This document shows positions 1 through 5,385 of a stretch of 5,385 nt of DNA, piece by piece. Source of the stretch: an uncultured delta proteobacterium (GTDB taxonomy: Bacteria > Desulfobacterota > WTBG01 > CAIYCZ01); the NCBI GenBank assembly GCA_903924805.1, contig CAIYCZ010000489.1, positions 1 to 5,385 of the forward strand, written 5' to 3'. The position numbers were made by a program, and so were the translations under genes. How positions within the stretch are numbered: the stretch's first letter is position 1; each line of letters begins with the position of its first letter. Under the pieces are notes generated by a model. The model was not told where the DNA came from. It ran no database searches and saw only the letters and a list, made by a program, of their open reading frames with translations.

Positions 1-5
1 CATCT

Positions 6-28
6 AACCACTCTTTAGAAAAGAGGGG
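6..28. repeat. Palindromic repeat, copy 1
   Basis: This 23-bp unit matches the one at 225-247 with two differences, at 10 (A for C) and 19 (A for C). Arms 8-16 and 20-28 pair around a 3-nt loop (AGA) with a single mismatch, A10 against G26. A second copy so close suggests a dispersed intergenic repeat and not chance. The G-rich right arm (GAGGGGGA, 23-30) could by accident serve as a ribosome-binding site for an ATG at 39. Only two copies are visible, so its genome-wide spread is inference. Confidence 0.6.
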
Positions 29-42
29 GATCATTTTTATGT

Positions 43-189
43 TTGACAATACCCGCATTTAAGTGGAAAATTCAAACATCTACTGAGCAAAAATTGCAAT
101 GGCTGGAAGAAATTAATGCGTTTACTTATTCTGTCCTGACAGATAAAGAAAAATTGATAAGAGAAAAACTGAGAGCCGGAGAAATATAA
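43..189 (+). CDS. Small hypothetical protein or frameshifted remnant
   Basis: I do not recognise the family. The frame is open from 19 to the TAA at 187-189, and its last 40 or so codons read like real protein: KWKIQTSTEQKLQWLEEINA, then a charged, probably helical tail ending EKLRAGEI. There is no signal peptide or membrane segment. The only usual start in frame is TTG at 43, giving 48 residues, but its spacing from the G-rich GAGGGGGA is long (about 12 nt). An ATG at 39, better spaced from that site, opens a frame that stops at 60-62. Dropping one T from the run 58-60 would join it to the longer frame and give about 49 residues starting MFDNTRIKWK. It may therefore be a pseudogene, a sequencing slip, or a tiny gene starting on TTG. 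It sits between two copies of the same palindromic repeat. Confidence 0.35.
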   Translation: MTIPAFKWKIQTSTEQKLQWLEEINAFTYSVLTDKEKLIREKLRAGEI

Positions 190-224
190 TCCTCTTTTCC
201 TCTTTCTGTTTTAAAATCTCCCCC

Positions 225-247
225 AACCCCTCTTTAGCAAAGAGGGG
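225..247. repeat. Palindromic repeat, copy 2 (perfect hairpin)
   Basis: Arms 227-235 (CCCCTCTTT) and 239-247 (AAAGAGGGG) are perfect 9-bp inverted repeats around the loop AGC. It is the intact version of the unit at 6-28. A further 7-bp inverted pair, AAATCTC at 214-220 and GAGATTT at 264-270, lies outside it and may mark a larger unit. No T-run follows on the + strand and none directly on the - strand, so it does not look like an intrinsic terminator. It lies 27 bp before the class IV aminotransferase start, and transcripts crossing it would carry a strong stem just upstream of that gene's ribosome-binding site. Confidence 0.65.
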
Positions 248-274
248 CGTTGATTATAAAAGAGAGATTTATTC

Positions 275-1144
275 TTGGAACGAGTTGTCTATTATAACGG
301 GGTCTTCTCAAGGGATGACGCTATAGCCATTTCTCCTTTCAACCGCGGGCTTCTCTACGGCGACGGGGTTTTTGAAACCCTGCGTACCTACGGCGGACGG
401 GCATTCAGGCTTGACCGGCATCTGACAAGGCTCGCAGAAGGCTTGAGAATATTGCGGATTAATTCCTGGTGGAAACGGGATGAAATAGAGATCGCTTTAT
501 GCGAACTTTTAAGAATTAATAAATTATCTGATGCGTCTGCGCGGATCACGGTATTCAGGGGAGATGGTGATGGCCCGGAGCCGGAACAGGATGTGCGGGC
601 GTCCATTTTAGTTTCCGTAAAGCCCGGTGACTATTACCGGGAAGATGATTATGAGAAAGGATTCCGGGCGTATCTCACAACTATTCGCCGCAACATCTAT
701 TCCCCCTTATCGCGCATAAAAAGCCTGAACTATCTGGATAACATCCTCGGGCGGCTTGAGGCGCGGGATCATAATGCCCGGGAAGCCCTGTTCCTTAATA
801 CTGAAGGGCGGGTTGCCGAGGGGGCTGTTTCCAATATCTTTATAATAAAAGATAACAAGCTCATTACCCCGCCTGTTGATGTTGGTATTCTTCCCGGTAT
901 CACACGGGAGGCAGTGCTTGAAATCGCAGAACAGGTTGTGCAGGAAACAGGAGAGAGAGCATTTTCTGTTGAAGAGCTTTTGAATTCAGATGAGGCATTT
1001 TTAACAAATTCCATCATGGAAATTATGCCCCTTACGTTTGTCAATGACAAGCCGATTGGTAAAGGCACACCCGGTCCTGTAACGAAAAAATTACTGGACA
1101 GGTATCGGCATCTGGTAAGAAAGGAGCTGGAGCTGTCTGTATGA
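275..1144 (+). CDS. Class IV PLP-dependent aminotransferase, PabC-like
   Basis: This is a cytosolic pyridoxal-phosphate enzyme of fold type IV, the family of aminodeoxychorismate lyase (PabC, p-aminobenzoate and folate synthesis), branched-chain aminotransferase and D-amino-acid aminotransferase. Visible landmarks are YGDGVFETLRTYGG (28-41), the PLP lysine K149 in IKSLNYLDN, and the family signature EGAVSNIFI with E182 placed to hold the PLP nitrogen. FLTNSIMEIMPL (242-253) follows; TNS here is more typical of PabC-like members than of branched-chain enzymes, so lyase is my first choice, but sequence alone does not settle substrate. At 289 residues it is full length. The start is TTG: an in-frame stop lies at 257-259, no ATG or GTG is available near the family N-terminus, and GAGAG (262-266) sits 8 nt upstream. 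Its stop overlaps the next start (ATGA, 1141-1144), indicating coupling to engB. Confidence 0.88.
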   Translation: MERVVYYNGVFSRDDAIAISPFNRGLLYGDGVFETLRTYGGRAFRLDRHLTRLAEGLRILRINSWWKRDEIEIALCELLRINKLSDASARITVFRGDGDGPEPEQDVRASILVSVKPGDYYREDDYEKGFRAYLTTIRRNIYSPLSRIKSLNYLDNILGRLEARDHNAREALFLNTEGRVAEGAVSNIFIIKDNKLITPPVDVGILPGITREAVLEIAEQVVQETGERAFSVEELLNSDEAFLTNSIMEIMPLTFVNDKPIGKGTPGPVTKKLLDRYRHLVRKELELSV

Positions 1145-1728
1145 GGATTACCGATACCCGGTTCGTAAAAAGTGTATATGATCTGCGTGACCTCCCAAAA
1201 CCAACGCTGCCGGAGCTTGCCTTTTCCGGAAGGTCAAATGTGGGTAAATCTTCTCTTATCAACGTACTGCTCAATAGAAAGGGTTTTGCGAAAACAAGTT
1301 CCACTCCCGGCAGGACCCAGTCGATAAATTTTATGGAAATAAACAGCTCGGTATATTTTGTTGATCTGCCCGGATATGGCTATGCAAATGTTCCCCTTGA
1401 GATACGCAAGAAGTGGCAGCCGCTTATTGAAGGCTATCTGATGAACAGATCCGTACTGCGCATGCTTACGCTGCTGTGTGATGTGCGAAGGGAACCCAGG
1501 GAGGAAGAGTCACTGTTTGTAGAGTGGCTGAAAGAACGCCATATTCCGTTAATGGTTGTGCTGACCAAAATTGATAAGGTTACAAAAAACAATCAGATAC
1601 GATCACTTCGGATATGGGAAAAACGTCTCGGCGCTGAGGGAGAAATTGTTTTATTTTCTGCGACTACCGGTGAGGGCAAGGATAAGGTCTGGAAGAGACT
1701 TGACCGGGCGCTTACCGCCAATAAATAG
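1141..1728 (+). CDS. engB: Ribosome biogenesis GTP-binding protein EngB/YsxC (YihA)
   Basis: This is a small TRAFAC-class GTPase needed for assembly of the large ribosomal subunit in bacteria that have been studied. All five G motifs are visible: G1 GRSNVGKS (30-37), the G2 region with T55-PGRT, G3 DLPG (75-78) followed by the typical YGYA, G4 TKID (142-145) and G5 FSATTGEG (172-179). The length of 195 residues is normal for the family, with no extra domain, so it is a single-domain cytosolic protein. GGAG at 1129-1132, inside the end of the upstream gene, is 8 nt before the ATG. The 4-bp overlap argues for one message with the PabC-like gene. Nothing suggests a functional link with the sugar genes that follow, beyond proximity. 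Confidence 0.96.
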   Translation: MRITDTRFVKSVYDLRDLPKPTLPELAFSGRSNVGKSSLINVLLNRKGFAKTSSTPGRTQSINFMEINSSVYFVDLPGYGYANVPLEIRKKWQPLIEGYLMNRSVLRMLTLLCDVRREPREEESLFVEWLKERHIPLMVVLTKIDKVTKNNQIRSLRIWEKRLGAEGEIVLFSATTGEGKDKVWKRLDRALTANK

Positions 1729-1729
1729 C

Positions 1730-1775
1730 TTGACCAAGTAGCTGATTTAATTTAATTTATAAAATCTAATTTTAT
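1730..1775 (+). promoter_or_regulatory. Possible promoter and AT-rich palindrome before rfbA
   Basis: TTGACC at 1730-1735 resembles a -35 box and TTTAAT at 1751-1756 a -10 box, but the 15-bp spacing is short. The sequence ATTTA is repeated three times in a row at 1745-1759. Directly after comes an AT-only inverted repeat: ATAAAAT (1759-1765) and ATTTTAT (1769-1775) around CTA. The palindrome lacks G/C pairs and a T-tail, so it is not a terminator; it could be an operator or simply soft promoter DNA. This is the natural place for a promoter serving the sugar genes, since the gene content changes here. No single box is strong. Confidence 0.3.
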
Positions 1776-1809
1776 GTGCATACTGTAACATGGCTGTCGA
1801 GGTAACTAT

Positions 1810-2541
1810 ATGAAAGGTATTATTCTTGCCGGGGGCCTGGGGACGCGCATGTCGCCTTTAACCAGGATTACCAATAAGCACCTGCTGCCGGTGTATGACA
1901 AGCCGATGATTTACTATCCCATACAGACACTGGTTAATGCGGGCATCCGGGACATCCTGATTGTAACCGGCGGCAATAATGCCGGTGACTTTTTACGGCT
2001 CCTGGGAAACGGGAAGAAAGGTTTTGGACTTGACCATATTAATTATACGTATCAGGAAGGTGAGGGAGGGATTGCGGCGGCCCTCAGCCTTGCAGAATAT
2101 TTTGCGGACAAGGATTCCATCTGTGTGGTACTTGGCGACAATATTATTGAGAAAAACATAAACCACGCGGCAGAAAATTTCAGGAAGCAGAAGGCAGGGG
2201 CAAAAATTATTTTAAAGGAAGTCCCTGATCCAGAACGCTTTGGAGTCGCGCGTCTGGATGGCGACAAAGTGGTTGAGATTATAGAAAAACCAAAGGCGCC
2301 TCATTCAAATTTTGCCGTTATCGGAATCTATATGTTTGATAATACGGTTTTTGAGATTATAAAGACGCTTAAGCCATCAGGCAGAGGAGAGCTTGAGATT
2401 ACTGATGTAAACAATGCCTATATCCGGAGCGGCACCATGACCTATGAAATACTTGATGGCTGGTGGACAGATGCAGGAACTTTTGATTCACTGCTGAGAG
2501 CAAGCAATCTGGTGGCTAAAACAGGGGCAAATAATTTGTAA
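1810..2541 (+). CDS. rfbA: Glucose-1-phosphate thymidylyltransferase, short form
   Basis: The enzyme joins dTTP and glucose-1-phosphate to give dTDP-glucose, the first step of dTDP-L-rhamnose synthesis in the cytosol. The nucleotidyltransferase fold is clear: GGLGTR (8-13), K23 in NKHLLPVYDKP, the metal aspartate D110 in LGDN, EKPK (159-162), GRGELEITDVN (191-201) and the second metal aspartate D221 in WWTDAGT. At 243 residues it belongs to the short type; enteric RfbA is about 290 residues and carries a C-terminal extension involved in oligomerisation and allosteric control, which is missing here. Feedback by dTDP-rhamnose may therefore differ. The motif GGNNAGDFLRLLGNG (54-68) is typical of short forms. 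GAGGT at 1799-1803 lies 6 nt before the ATG. Use of UTP or another nucleotide cannot be excluded, but rfbB and rfbD downstream support dTTP. Confidence 0.92.
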   Translation: MKGIILAGGLGTRMSPLTRITNKHLLPVYDKPMIYYPIQTLVNAGIRDILIVTGGNNAGDFLRLLGNGKKGFGLDHINYTYQEGEGGIAAALSLAEYFADKDSICVVLGDNIIEKNINHAAENFRKQKAGAKIILKEVPDPERFGVARLDGDKVVEIIEKPKAPHSNFAVIGIYMFDNTVFEIIKTLKPSGRGELEITDVNNAYIRSGTMTYEILDGWWTDAGTFDSLLRASNLVAKTGANNL

Positions 2542-2547
2542 AAAACA

Positions 2548-2670
2548 GGGTTCAAGTGGTCCAAGTTATTTTAGATTGCGGATTTCGGAATGCGGAATTT
2601 TTGTACTCCGCAATCAGCAATCCGAAATCAGCATTGTGTTGAATCCTCGAATTCTCGAATCCTTGAACCC
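2548..2670. repeat. Nested inverted repeat element between rfbA and rfbC-like gene
   Basis: Most of the 143-bp gap is one symmetrical structure. The outer ends are a perfect 9-bp inverted pair, GGGTTCAAG (2548-2556) and CTTGAACCC (2662-2670). Inside, the left arm is three 7-bp units, ATTGCGG, ATTTCGG and AATGCGG (2575-2595). The right arm is four complementary units, CCGCAAT, CAGCAAT, CCGAAAT and CAGCATT (2608-2635). The outer right side is made of 8-bp units, GAATCCTC, GAATTCTC, GAATCCTT and then GAACCC (2641-2670). No coding frame is apparent. It resembles the degenerate non-coding palindromic repeats found between genes in some environmental bacteria. In RNA it would form a long imperfect stem that ends 14 nt before the next start codon. 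Confidence 0.7.
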
Positions 2671-2684
2671 ATAGGGAAGACATT

Positions 2685-3140
2685 ATGATTGACGGCGTAA
2701 AGACAAAAAAGCTGAGAGTACTACCTGATGAGCGTGGCCGGTTGATGGAGATGCTGCGCGCAGATGATGACCTGTTTATCCGGTTCGGCCAGGTATATCT
2801 TACAACGGCATATCCGGGCGTGGTGAAAGGGTGGCATTATCACAAAAAGCAGATCGACAATATGGTGGTGGTAAAGGGTATGATGAAGATCGTTCTCTTC
2901 GATTCACGCAAAGACTCTCCAACCCATGGAGAGATAAACGAGTTTTTTATGGGAGAGCACAACCCGCTGCTGCTGCAAATTCCGTCCCTGGTGTATCATG
3001 GGTTCAAATGCATAAGCGTTGAGGAGGCACTGGTCATTAATTGCCCTACCGACGTGTATAACTATCAGAGTCCTGACGAGTATCGTGTTGACCCCCATGA
3101 CCCATCGATACCCTACGACTGGTCGAGAAAAGACGGCTGA
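2685..3140 (+). CDS. rfbC: RmlC/RfbC-like cupin, dTDP-4-keto-6-deoxysugar epimerase family
   Basis: The place in the cluster and the fold indicate the 3,5-epimerase step from dTDP-4-keto-6-deoxyglucose to the L-rhamno form. The symbol rests on family and context. Seen: KGWHYHKKQIDN (48-59) matches the RGLHYQ region, with H51 as the likely catalytic base. DSRKDSPTHG (73-82) matches the usual DxRxxSPTFG, and YHGF (104-107) the second conserved histidine. By eye-alignment the usual lysine after the first histidine is replaced at N59, and the usual catalytic tyrosine at about N119 in VINCPTDVY; Y125 and Y127 remain. At 151 residues it is shorter than classic RmlC (about 180), mostly at the C-terminus. 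AGGGA (2673-2677) is 7 nt before the ATG. A single-position epimerase or another RmlC-fold isomerase is possible. The fold is sure, the exact reaction is not. Confidence 0.78.
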   Translation: MIDGVKTKKLRVLPDERGRLMEMLRADDDLFIRFGQVYLTTAYPGVVKGWHYHKKQIDNMVVVKGMMKIVLFDSRKDSPTHGEINEFFMGEHNPLLLQIPSLVYHGFKCISVEEALVINCPTDVYNYQSPDEYRVDPHDPSIPYDWSRKDG

Positions 3141-3146
3141 AACAAT

Positions 3147-3179
3147 ATGGATTATGTGAAGACGTTTTTGAGAAAGTAA
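3147..3179 (+). other. Ten-codon mini-ORF abutting rfbB (TAATG)
   Basis: The 38-bp gap before rfbB holds an ATG-initiated frame reading MDYVKTFLRK, whose TAA (3177-3179) shares its last A with the rfbB ATG (3179-3181). Such TAATG junctions allow translational coupling. There is no clear ribosome-binding site in front of it, so it may be chance or a decayed end of an older gene. It is too short to assign a product. Confidence 0.2.
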
Positions 3180-4210
3180 TGCGCATGAAAATTCTTGTTA
3201 CGGGCGGTGCGGGATTTATCGGCTCAAACTTTATCCGGTATGTTTTAAAAAAGCACCCTGACTATGAAATTGTAAACCTGGATGCCCTGACCTATGCGGG
3301 GAATCTGGATAATCTGCGGGATGCGGAAGAGCAGGCCGGGTCTGGACCTGTCTCACGCTACCGGTTTATCAAAGGCGACATTGGCGATGCAGCCCTGGTT
3401 AGCCGGATTCTTGCAGACGGCATAGAAGCAATAGTCAATTTTGCTGCAGAATCACATGTTGACAGAAGTATTGATAATGCAGGTGTCTTTATCAGGACCA
3501 ATGTTCTCGGCACGCAGGTGCTGCTTGAAGCAGCCCTCCGCCTCAGGGTTCAGCGCTTTATCCAGATTTCAACCGATGAGGTGTACGGCTCACTGGGGGC
3601 CACCGGAAAGTTTGTAGAGACAACCCCGCTCTCTCCCAACAGCCCTTATTCCGCCAGCAAGGCCAGCGCGGACCTGCTGGCGCGCTCGTACTTTGAAACG
3701 TTCAATCTACCAGTCATTATTACCCGCTGTTCGAATAACTACGGGCCATTCCAGTTCCCGGAAAAGCTTATTCCGCTGTTCATTACCAATGCGCTCTCAG
3801 ACCAGTCCCTGCCGCTCTATGGCGACGGCTTGAATGTGCGGGACTGGATTCATGTTGAAGACCACTGCTGTGCAATTGATCTGGTACTGCGCCACGGGAG
3901 GGCAGGCGAAGTATATAATATCGGGGGTAATTGTGAAATGACCAATCGGGAGATTACCCGCACTATTTTGCAGGAACTGGGCAAGCCCGAGACCTTGATC
4001 CGCTTTGTTAAAGACCGGCCGGGTCATGACCGCCGCTATGCGATAGATTGTAGCAAACTCTGTCAGGAACTCGGATGGGCACAGAAATATGACTTTAAGA
4101 CCGGCATGCACAATACGGTTACCTGGTACTTAGACAATAGAGAATGGTGGGCCAGGGTAAAGAGTGGCGAATACATGGAGTTCTACAAGCGGTGGTATGG
4201 AGACCGGTAA
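3179..4210 (+). CDS. rfbB: dTDP-glucose 4,6-dehydratase
   Basis: This NAD-dependent extended short-chain dehydrogenase converts dTDP-glucose to dTDP-4-keto-6-deoxyglucose, the second step of the rhamnose route. Seen: the dinucleotide-binding loop TGGAGFIGSN (8-17), AAESHVDRSI (89-98), the active-site STDEVYG (131-137) with the T132-D133-E134 triad that separates 4,6-dehydratases from other epimerases, and YSASK (Y157 and K161). Further along come NNYGPFQFPEKLIPL (186-200) and RDWIHVEDH (221-229). The length of 343 residues is normal and the C-terminal substrate domain is complete. Two starts are possible: ATG at 3179, or ATG at 3185 giving MKILVTGG, the commonest family N-terminus. The purine stretch 3170-3176 (GAGAAAG) could serve either. 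I keep 3179 with low preference. It shares the dTDP-glucose pool with its rfbA, rfbC-like and rfbD neighbours. Confidence 0.96.
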   Translation: MRMKILVTGGAGFIGSNFIRYVLKKHPDYEIVNLDALTYAGNLDNLRDAEEQAGSGPVSRYRFIKGDIGDAALVSRILADGIEAIVNFAAESHVDRSIDNAGVFIRTNVLGTQVLLEAALRLRVQRFIQISTDEVYGSLGATGKFVETTPLSPNSPYSASKASADLLARSYFETFNLPVIITRCSNNYGPFQFPEKLIPLFITNALSDQSLPLYGDGLNVRDWIHVEDHCCAIDLVLRHGRAGEVYNIGGNCEMTNREITRTILQELGKPETLIRFVKDRPGHDRRYAIDCSKLCQELGWAQKYDFKTGMHNTVTWYLDNREWWARVKSGEYMEFYKRWYGDR

Positions 4211-4321
4211 CGTTTTAAGACCTGCAGGCGTCGGGCTTTTTACGTAATCCCTGCACCCCGAAATCCTCCCTTTTTTCATGGGCATGCTCTTGTGTTCATA
4301 AATTAAATCATCAAATCATCT
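4211..4321. other. Intergenic gap with tandem octamer before rfbD
   Basis: The 111-bp gap contains the palindrome CCTGCAGG (4221-4228). TGCAGG within it could also pair with CCTGCA at 4250-4255 across a 21-nt loop. A run of six T lies at 4271-4276, but no GC-rich stem stands directly before it, so I do not call a terminator. Immediately before the rfbD start the octamer AAATCATC occurs twice in tandem (4305-4320), where a ribosome-binding site would be expected; no purine-rich site is present. The AT-rich stretch 4297-4308 could include a -10 box, but no convincing pair of boxes is visible. Confidence 0.4.
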
Positions 4322-5170
4322 ATGGCGGAAAAGAAGATACTCATAACCGGTGCCGGAGGAATGCTGGCTCAGGATTTAGTCGCTACCTTACAGACATCCT
4401 GTGCTGTTATTCCCCGAAGTGAATATGACCTTGATATCTGCAATCGTGAGGCAGTACATGACACTATATGCAGCGTACAGCCCGATGCAGTTATAAACTG
4501 TGCTGCTTTTACGCAGGTGGATGAATGCGAAACGGAGAAGGATAAAGCATTTGCGGTCAATGCCGGCGGGGTAAAGAACCTTGCCCTTGCCTGCCACCAT
4601 GCAGCATGCCGGCTGTTTCACATCAGCACTGACTATGTTTTTGACGGTACCAAGGGGAAACCGTATGCTGAATCCGATGAGCCTCATCCGCTCTCGGTGT
4701 ATGGTCAGTCAAAGCTTGAAGGTGAGCGGTACATCAGGGATATTTTGCAGCACTATGTAATTGTGAGAAGTTTATGGCTGTATGGCAGGGGAGGGGGCAA
4801 TTTTGTGTCCACCATTATCCGGCTTGCCGGAGAGCACACGGAGATTAAAGTGGTCAATGACCAGAAAGGATGCCCGACCTGGACCCTGCACCTTTCTCAG
4901 GCCATACGCGCACTGCTGGACATTGATGCACAGGGAATCTATCACATAGCAAATCAGGGAAGCTGCACCTGGTATGAATATGCCTGCAAGATAGTTGAAC
5001 GAGCCGGAGGCGGCGCAACGGTTACTCCCATCACATCCGCGCAGATTAACAGGCCGGCGCCACGACCGGCGTATTCGGTGCTTGACTGCAGCAGGTTTAC
5101 CCGTGAAACGGGCATGGCGCTGAAACCGTGGGACATTGCGTTAGAAGAATATTTAAAAAGCAGTATCTGA
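4322..5170 (+). CDS. rfbD: dTDP-4-dehydrorhamnose reductase
   Basis: This is the last step of dTDP-L-rhamnose synthesis: NAD(P)H-dependent reduction of the 4-keto group, in the cytosol. It is an extended short-chain dehydrogenase with ILITGAGGMLAQDL (6-19) as cofactor loop and NCAAFTQVDECE (59-70). The active-site STDYVFDG (102-109) carries T103, D104 and Y105, and YGQSKLEGE (127-135) has the Y127/K131 pair. RSLWLYG (149-155), the NDQKGCPTW region (179-187) and the late RPAPRPAYSVLD (244-255) complete the family pattern. The length of 282 residues is normal and the protein looks intact. The ATG at 4322 puts the cofactor loop where the family has it, yet no Shine-Dalgarno sequence precedes it, only the AAATCATC doublet. 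Expression may rely on a weakly structured AT-rich leader or a nearby start of transcription (inference). Confidence 0.95.
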   Translation: MAEKKILITGAGGMLAQDLVATLQTSCAVIPRSEYDLDICNREAVHDTICSVQPDAVINCAAFTQVDECETEKDKAFAVNAGGVKNLALACHHAACRLFHISTDYVFDGTKGKPYAESDEPHPLSVYGQSKLEGERYIRDILQHYVIVRSLWLYGRGGGNFVSTIIRLAGEHTEIKVVNDQKGCPTWTLHLSQAIRALLDIDAQGIYHIANQGSCTWYEYACKIVERAGGGATVTPITSAQINRPAPRPAYSVLDCSRFTRETGMALKPWDIALEEYLKSSI

Positions 5171-5304
5171 AATCACCGACATAAAGAGGAAATAGCATAA
5201 GCTTGAAATATAATTATTGTGGACGTTGCGGGTATACAGCGTGACGAGAGAGATAAAAACATGATGGTTCTCTGTGGTTGGGAAAAAAGCACAAGGAGGT
5301 TCTC
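5171..5304. promoter_or_regulatory. Intergenic leader of ugd with possible -10 box
   Basis: The 134-bp gap holds a perfect TATAAT at 5209-5214, but the positions 16-18 bp upstream (around 5186-5191, GAGGAA) do not look like a -35 box, so promoter strength is uncertain. A 15-codon frame starts at 5261 (MMVLCGWEKSTRRFS) and its TGA (5306-5308) overlaps the ugd ATG as ATGA; it contains the ugd ribosome-binding site, so it is more likely chance than a gene. AAGGAGGT at 5293-5300, 4 nt before the ugd ATG, is the strongest Shine-Dalgarno in the window. Confidence 0.4.
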
Positions 5305-5385
5305 ATGAAGATCTGTATGATAGGGACAGGCTATGTGGGTCTGGTGACCGGAACATGCTTTTCTGAAACAGGCAATGATGTCATG
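5305..5385 (+). CDS. ugd: UDP-glucose 6-dehydrogenase, N-terminal fragment
   Basis: Only the first 27 codons are in the window; the gene runs off the right edge. They begin MKICMIGTGYVGLVTGTCFS, with the Rossmann motif GTGYVG (7-12) and the LVTGTCFSETGNDV continuation typical of UDP-glucose dehydrogenases. The family oxidises UDP-glucose to UDP-glucuronate with two NAD+ and is usually about 430-450 residues long. GDP-mannose or UDP-N-acetyl-mannosamine dehydrogenases share the Rossmann motif, so the substrate call is provisional, though this N-terminus fits Ugd best. A strong AAGGAGGT site supports the start. Its place after the rhamnose genes suggests that uronic acid and rhamnose feed the same surface polysaccharide. 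Confidence 0.85.
   Translation, partial: MKICMIGTGYVGLVTGTCFSETGNDVM

Overview
The window is a stretch of bacterial chromosome with seven convincing protein genes, all on the + strand: six complete and one cut by the right edge. There is also one short, doubtful reading frame near the left edge. Base composition is moderate, Shine-Dalgarno sites are mostly recognisable, and the proteins are plainly bacterial. The organism cannot be named from this alone. The cassette with a short thymidylyltransferase and an atypical RmlC, plus short palindromic intergenic repeats, would fit an environmental bacterium such as Nitrospirota, Desulfobacterota, Planctomycetota or a related candidate phylum; this is a guess.

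Left part (1-274): two copies of a 23-bp palindromic repeat (6-28 and 225-247, two mismatches) bracket a remnant or very small gene ending at 189. Housekeeping pair (275-1728): a class IV PLP enzyme resembling aminodeoxychorismate lyase (PabC) starts on TTG and overlaps by 4 bp (ATGA) the ribosome-assembly GTPase EngB/YsxC, so the two are probably translated together. An AT-rich gap (1729-1809) with a possible promoter separates this pair from the sugar genes.

Sugar-nucleotide part (1810-5385): the order is rfbA (glucose-1-phosphate thymidylyltransferase), an RmlC-like cupin, rfbB (dTDP-glucose 4,6-dehydratase), rfbD (dTDP-4-dehydrorhamnose reductase), then the first 27 codons of a UDP-glucose 6-dehydrogenase. 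Together the first four would turn glucose-1-phosphate and dTTP into dTDP-L-rhamnose for O-antigen, capsule or exopolysaccharide. The fifth would supply UDP-glucuronate, so a longer surface-polysaccharide locus probably continues to the right. The gaps between these genes are long for a tight operon (81, 143, 38, 111 and 134 bp).

The gap between rfbA and the RmlC-like gene holds a nested inverted repeat built from 7-bp and 8-bp units. The RmlC-like protein keeps the cupin fold signature and the catalytic histidine. By eye-alignment, however, it lacks the lysine and tyrosine normally used by RmlC, so its exact reaction is the least certain step. I see no CRISPR array, tRNA, rRNA, transposase or defence gene, and no clear sign of a wholly new system. 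The most unusual items are the repeats and the atypical cupin.
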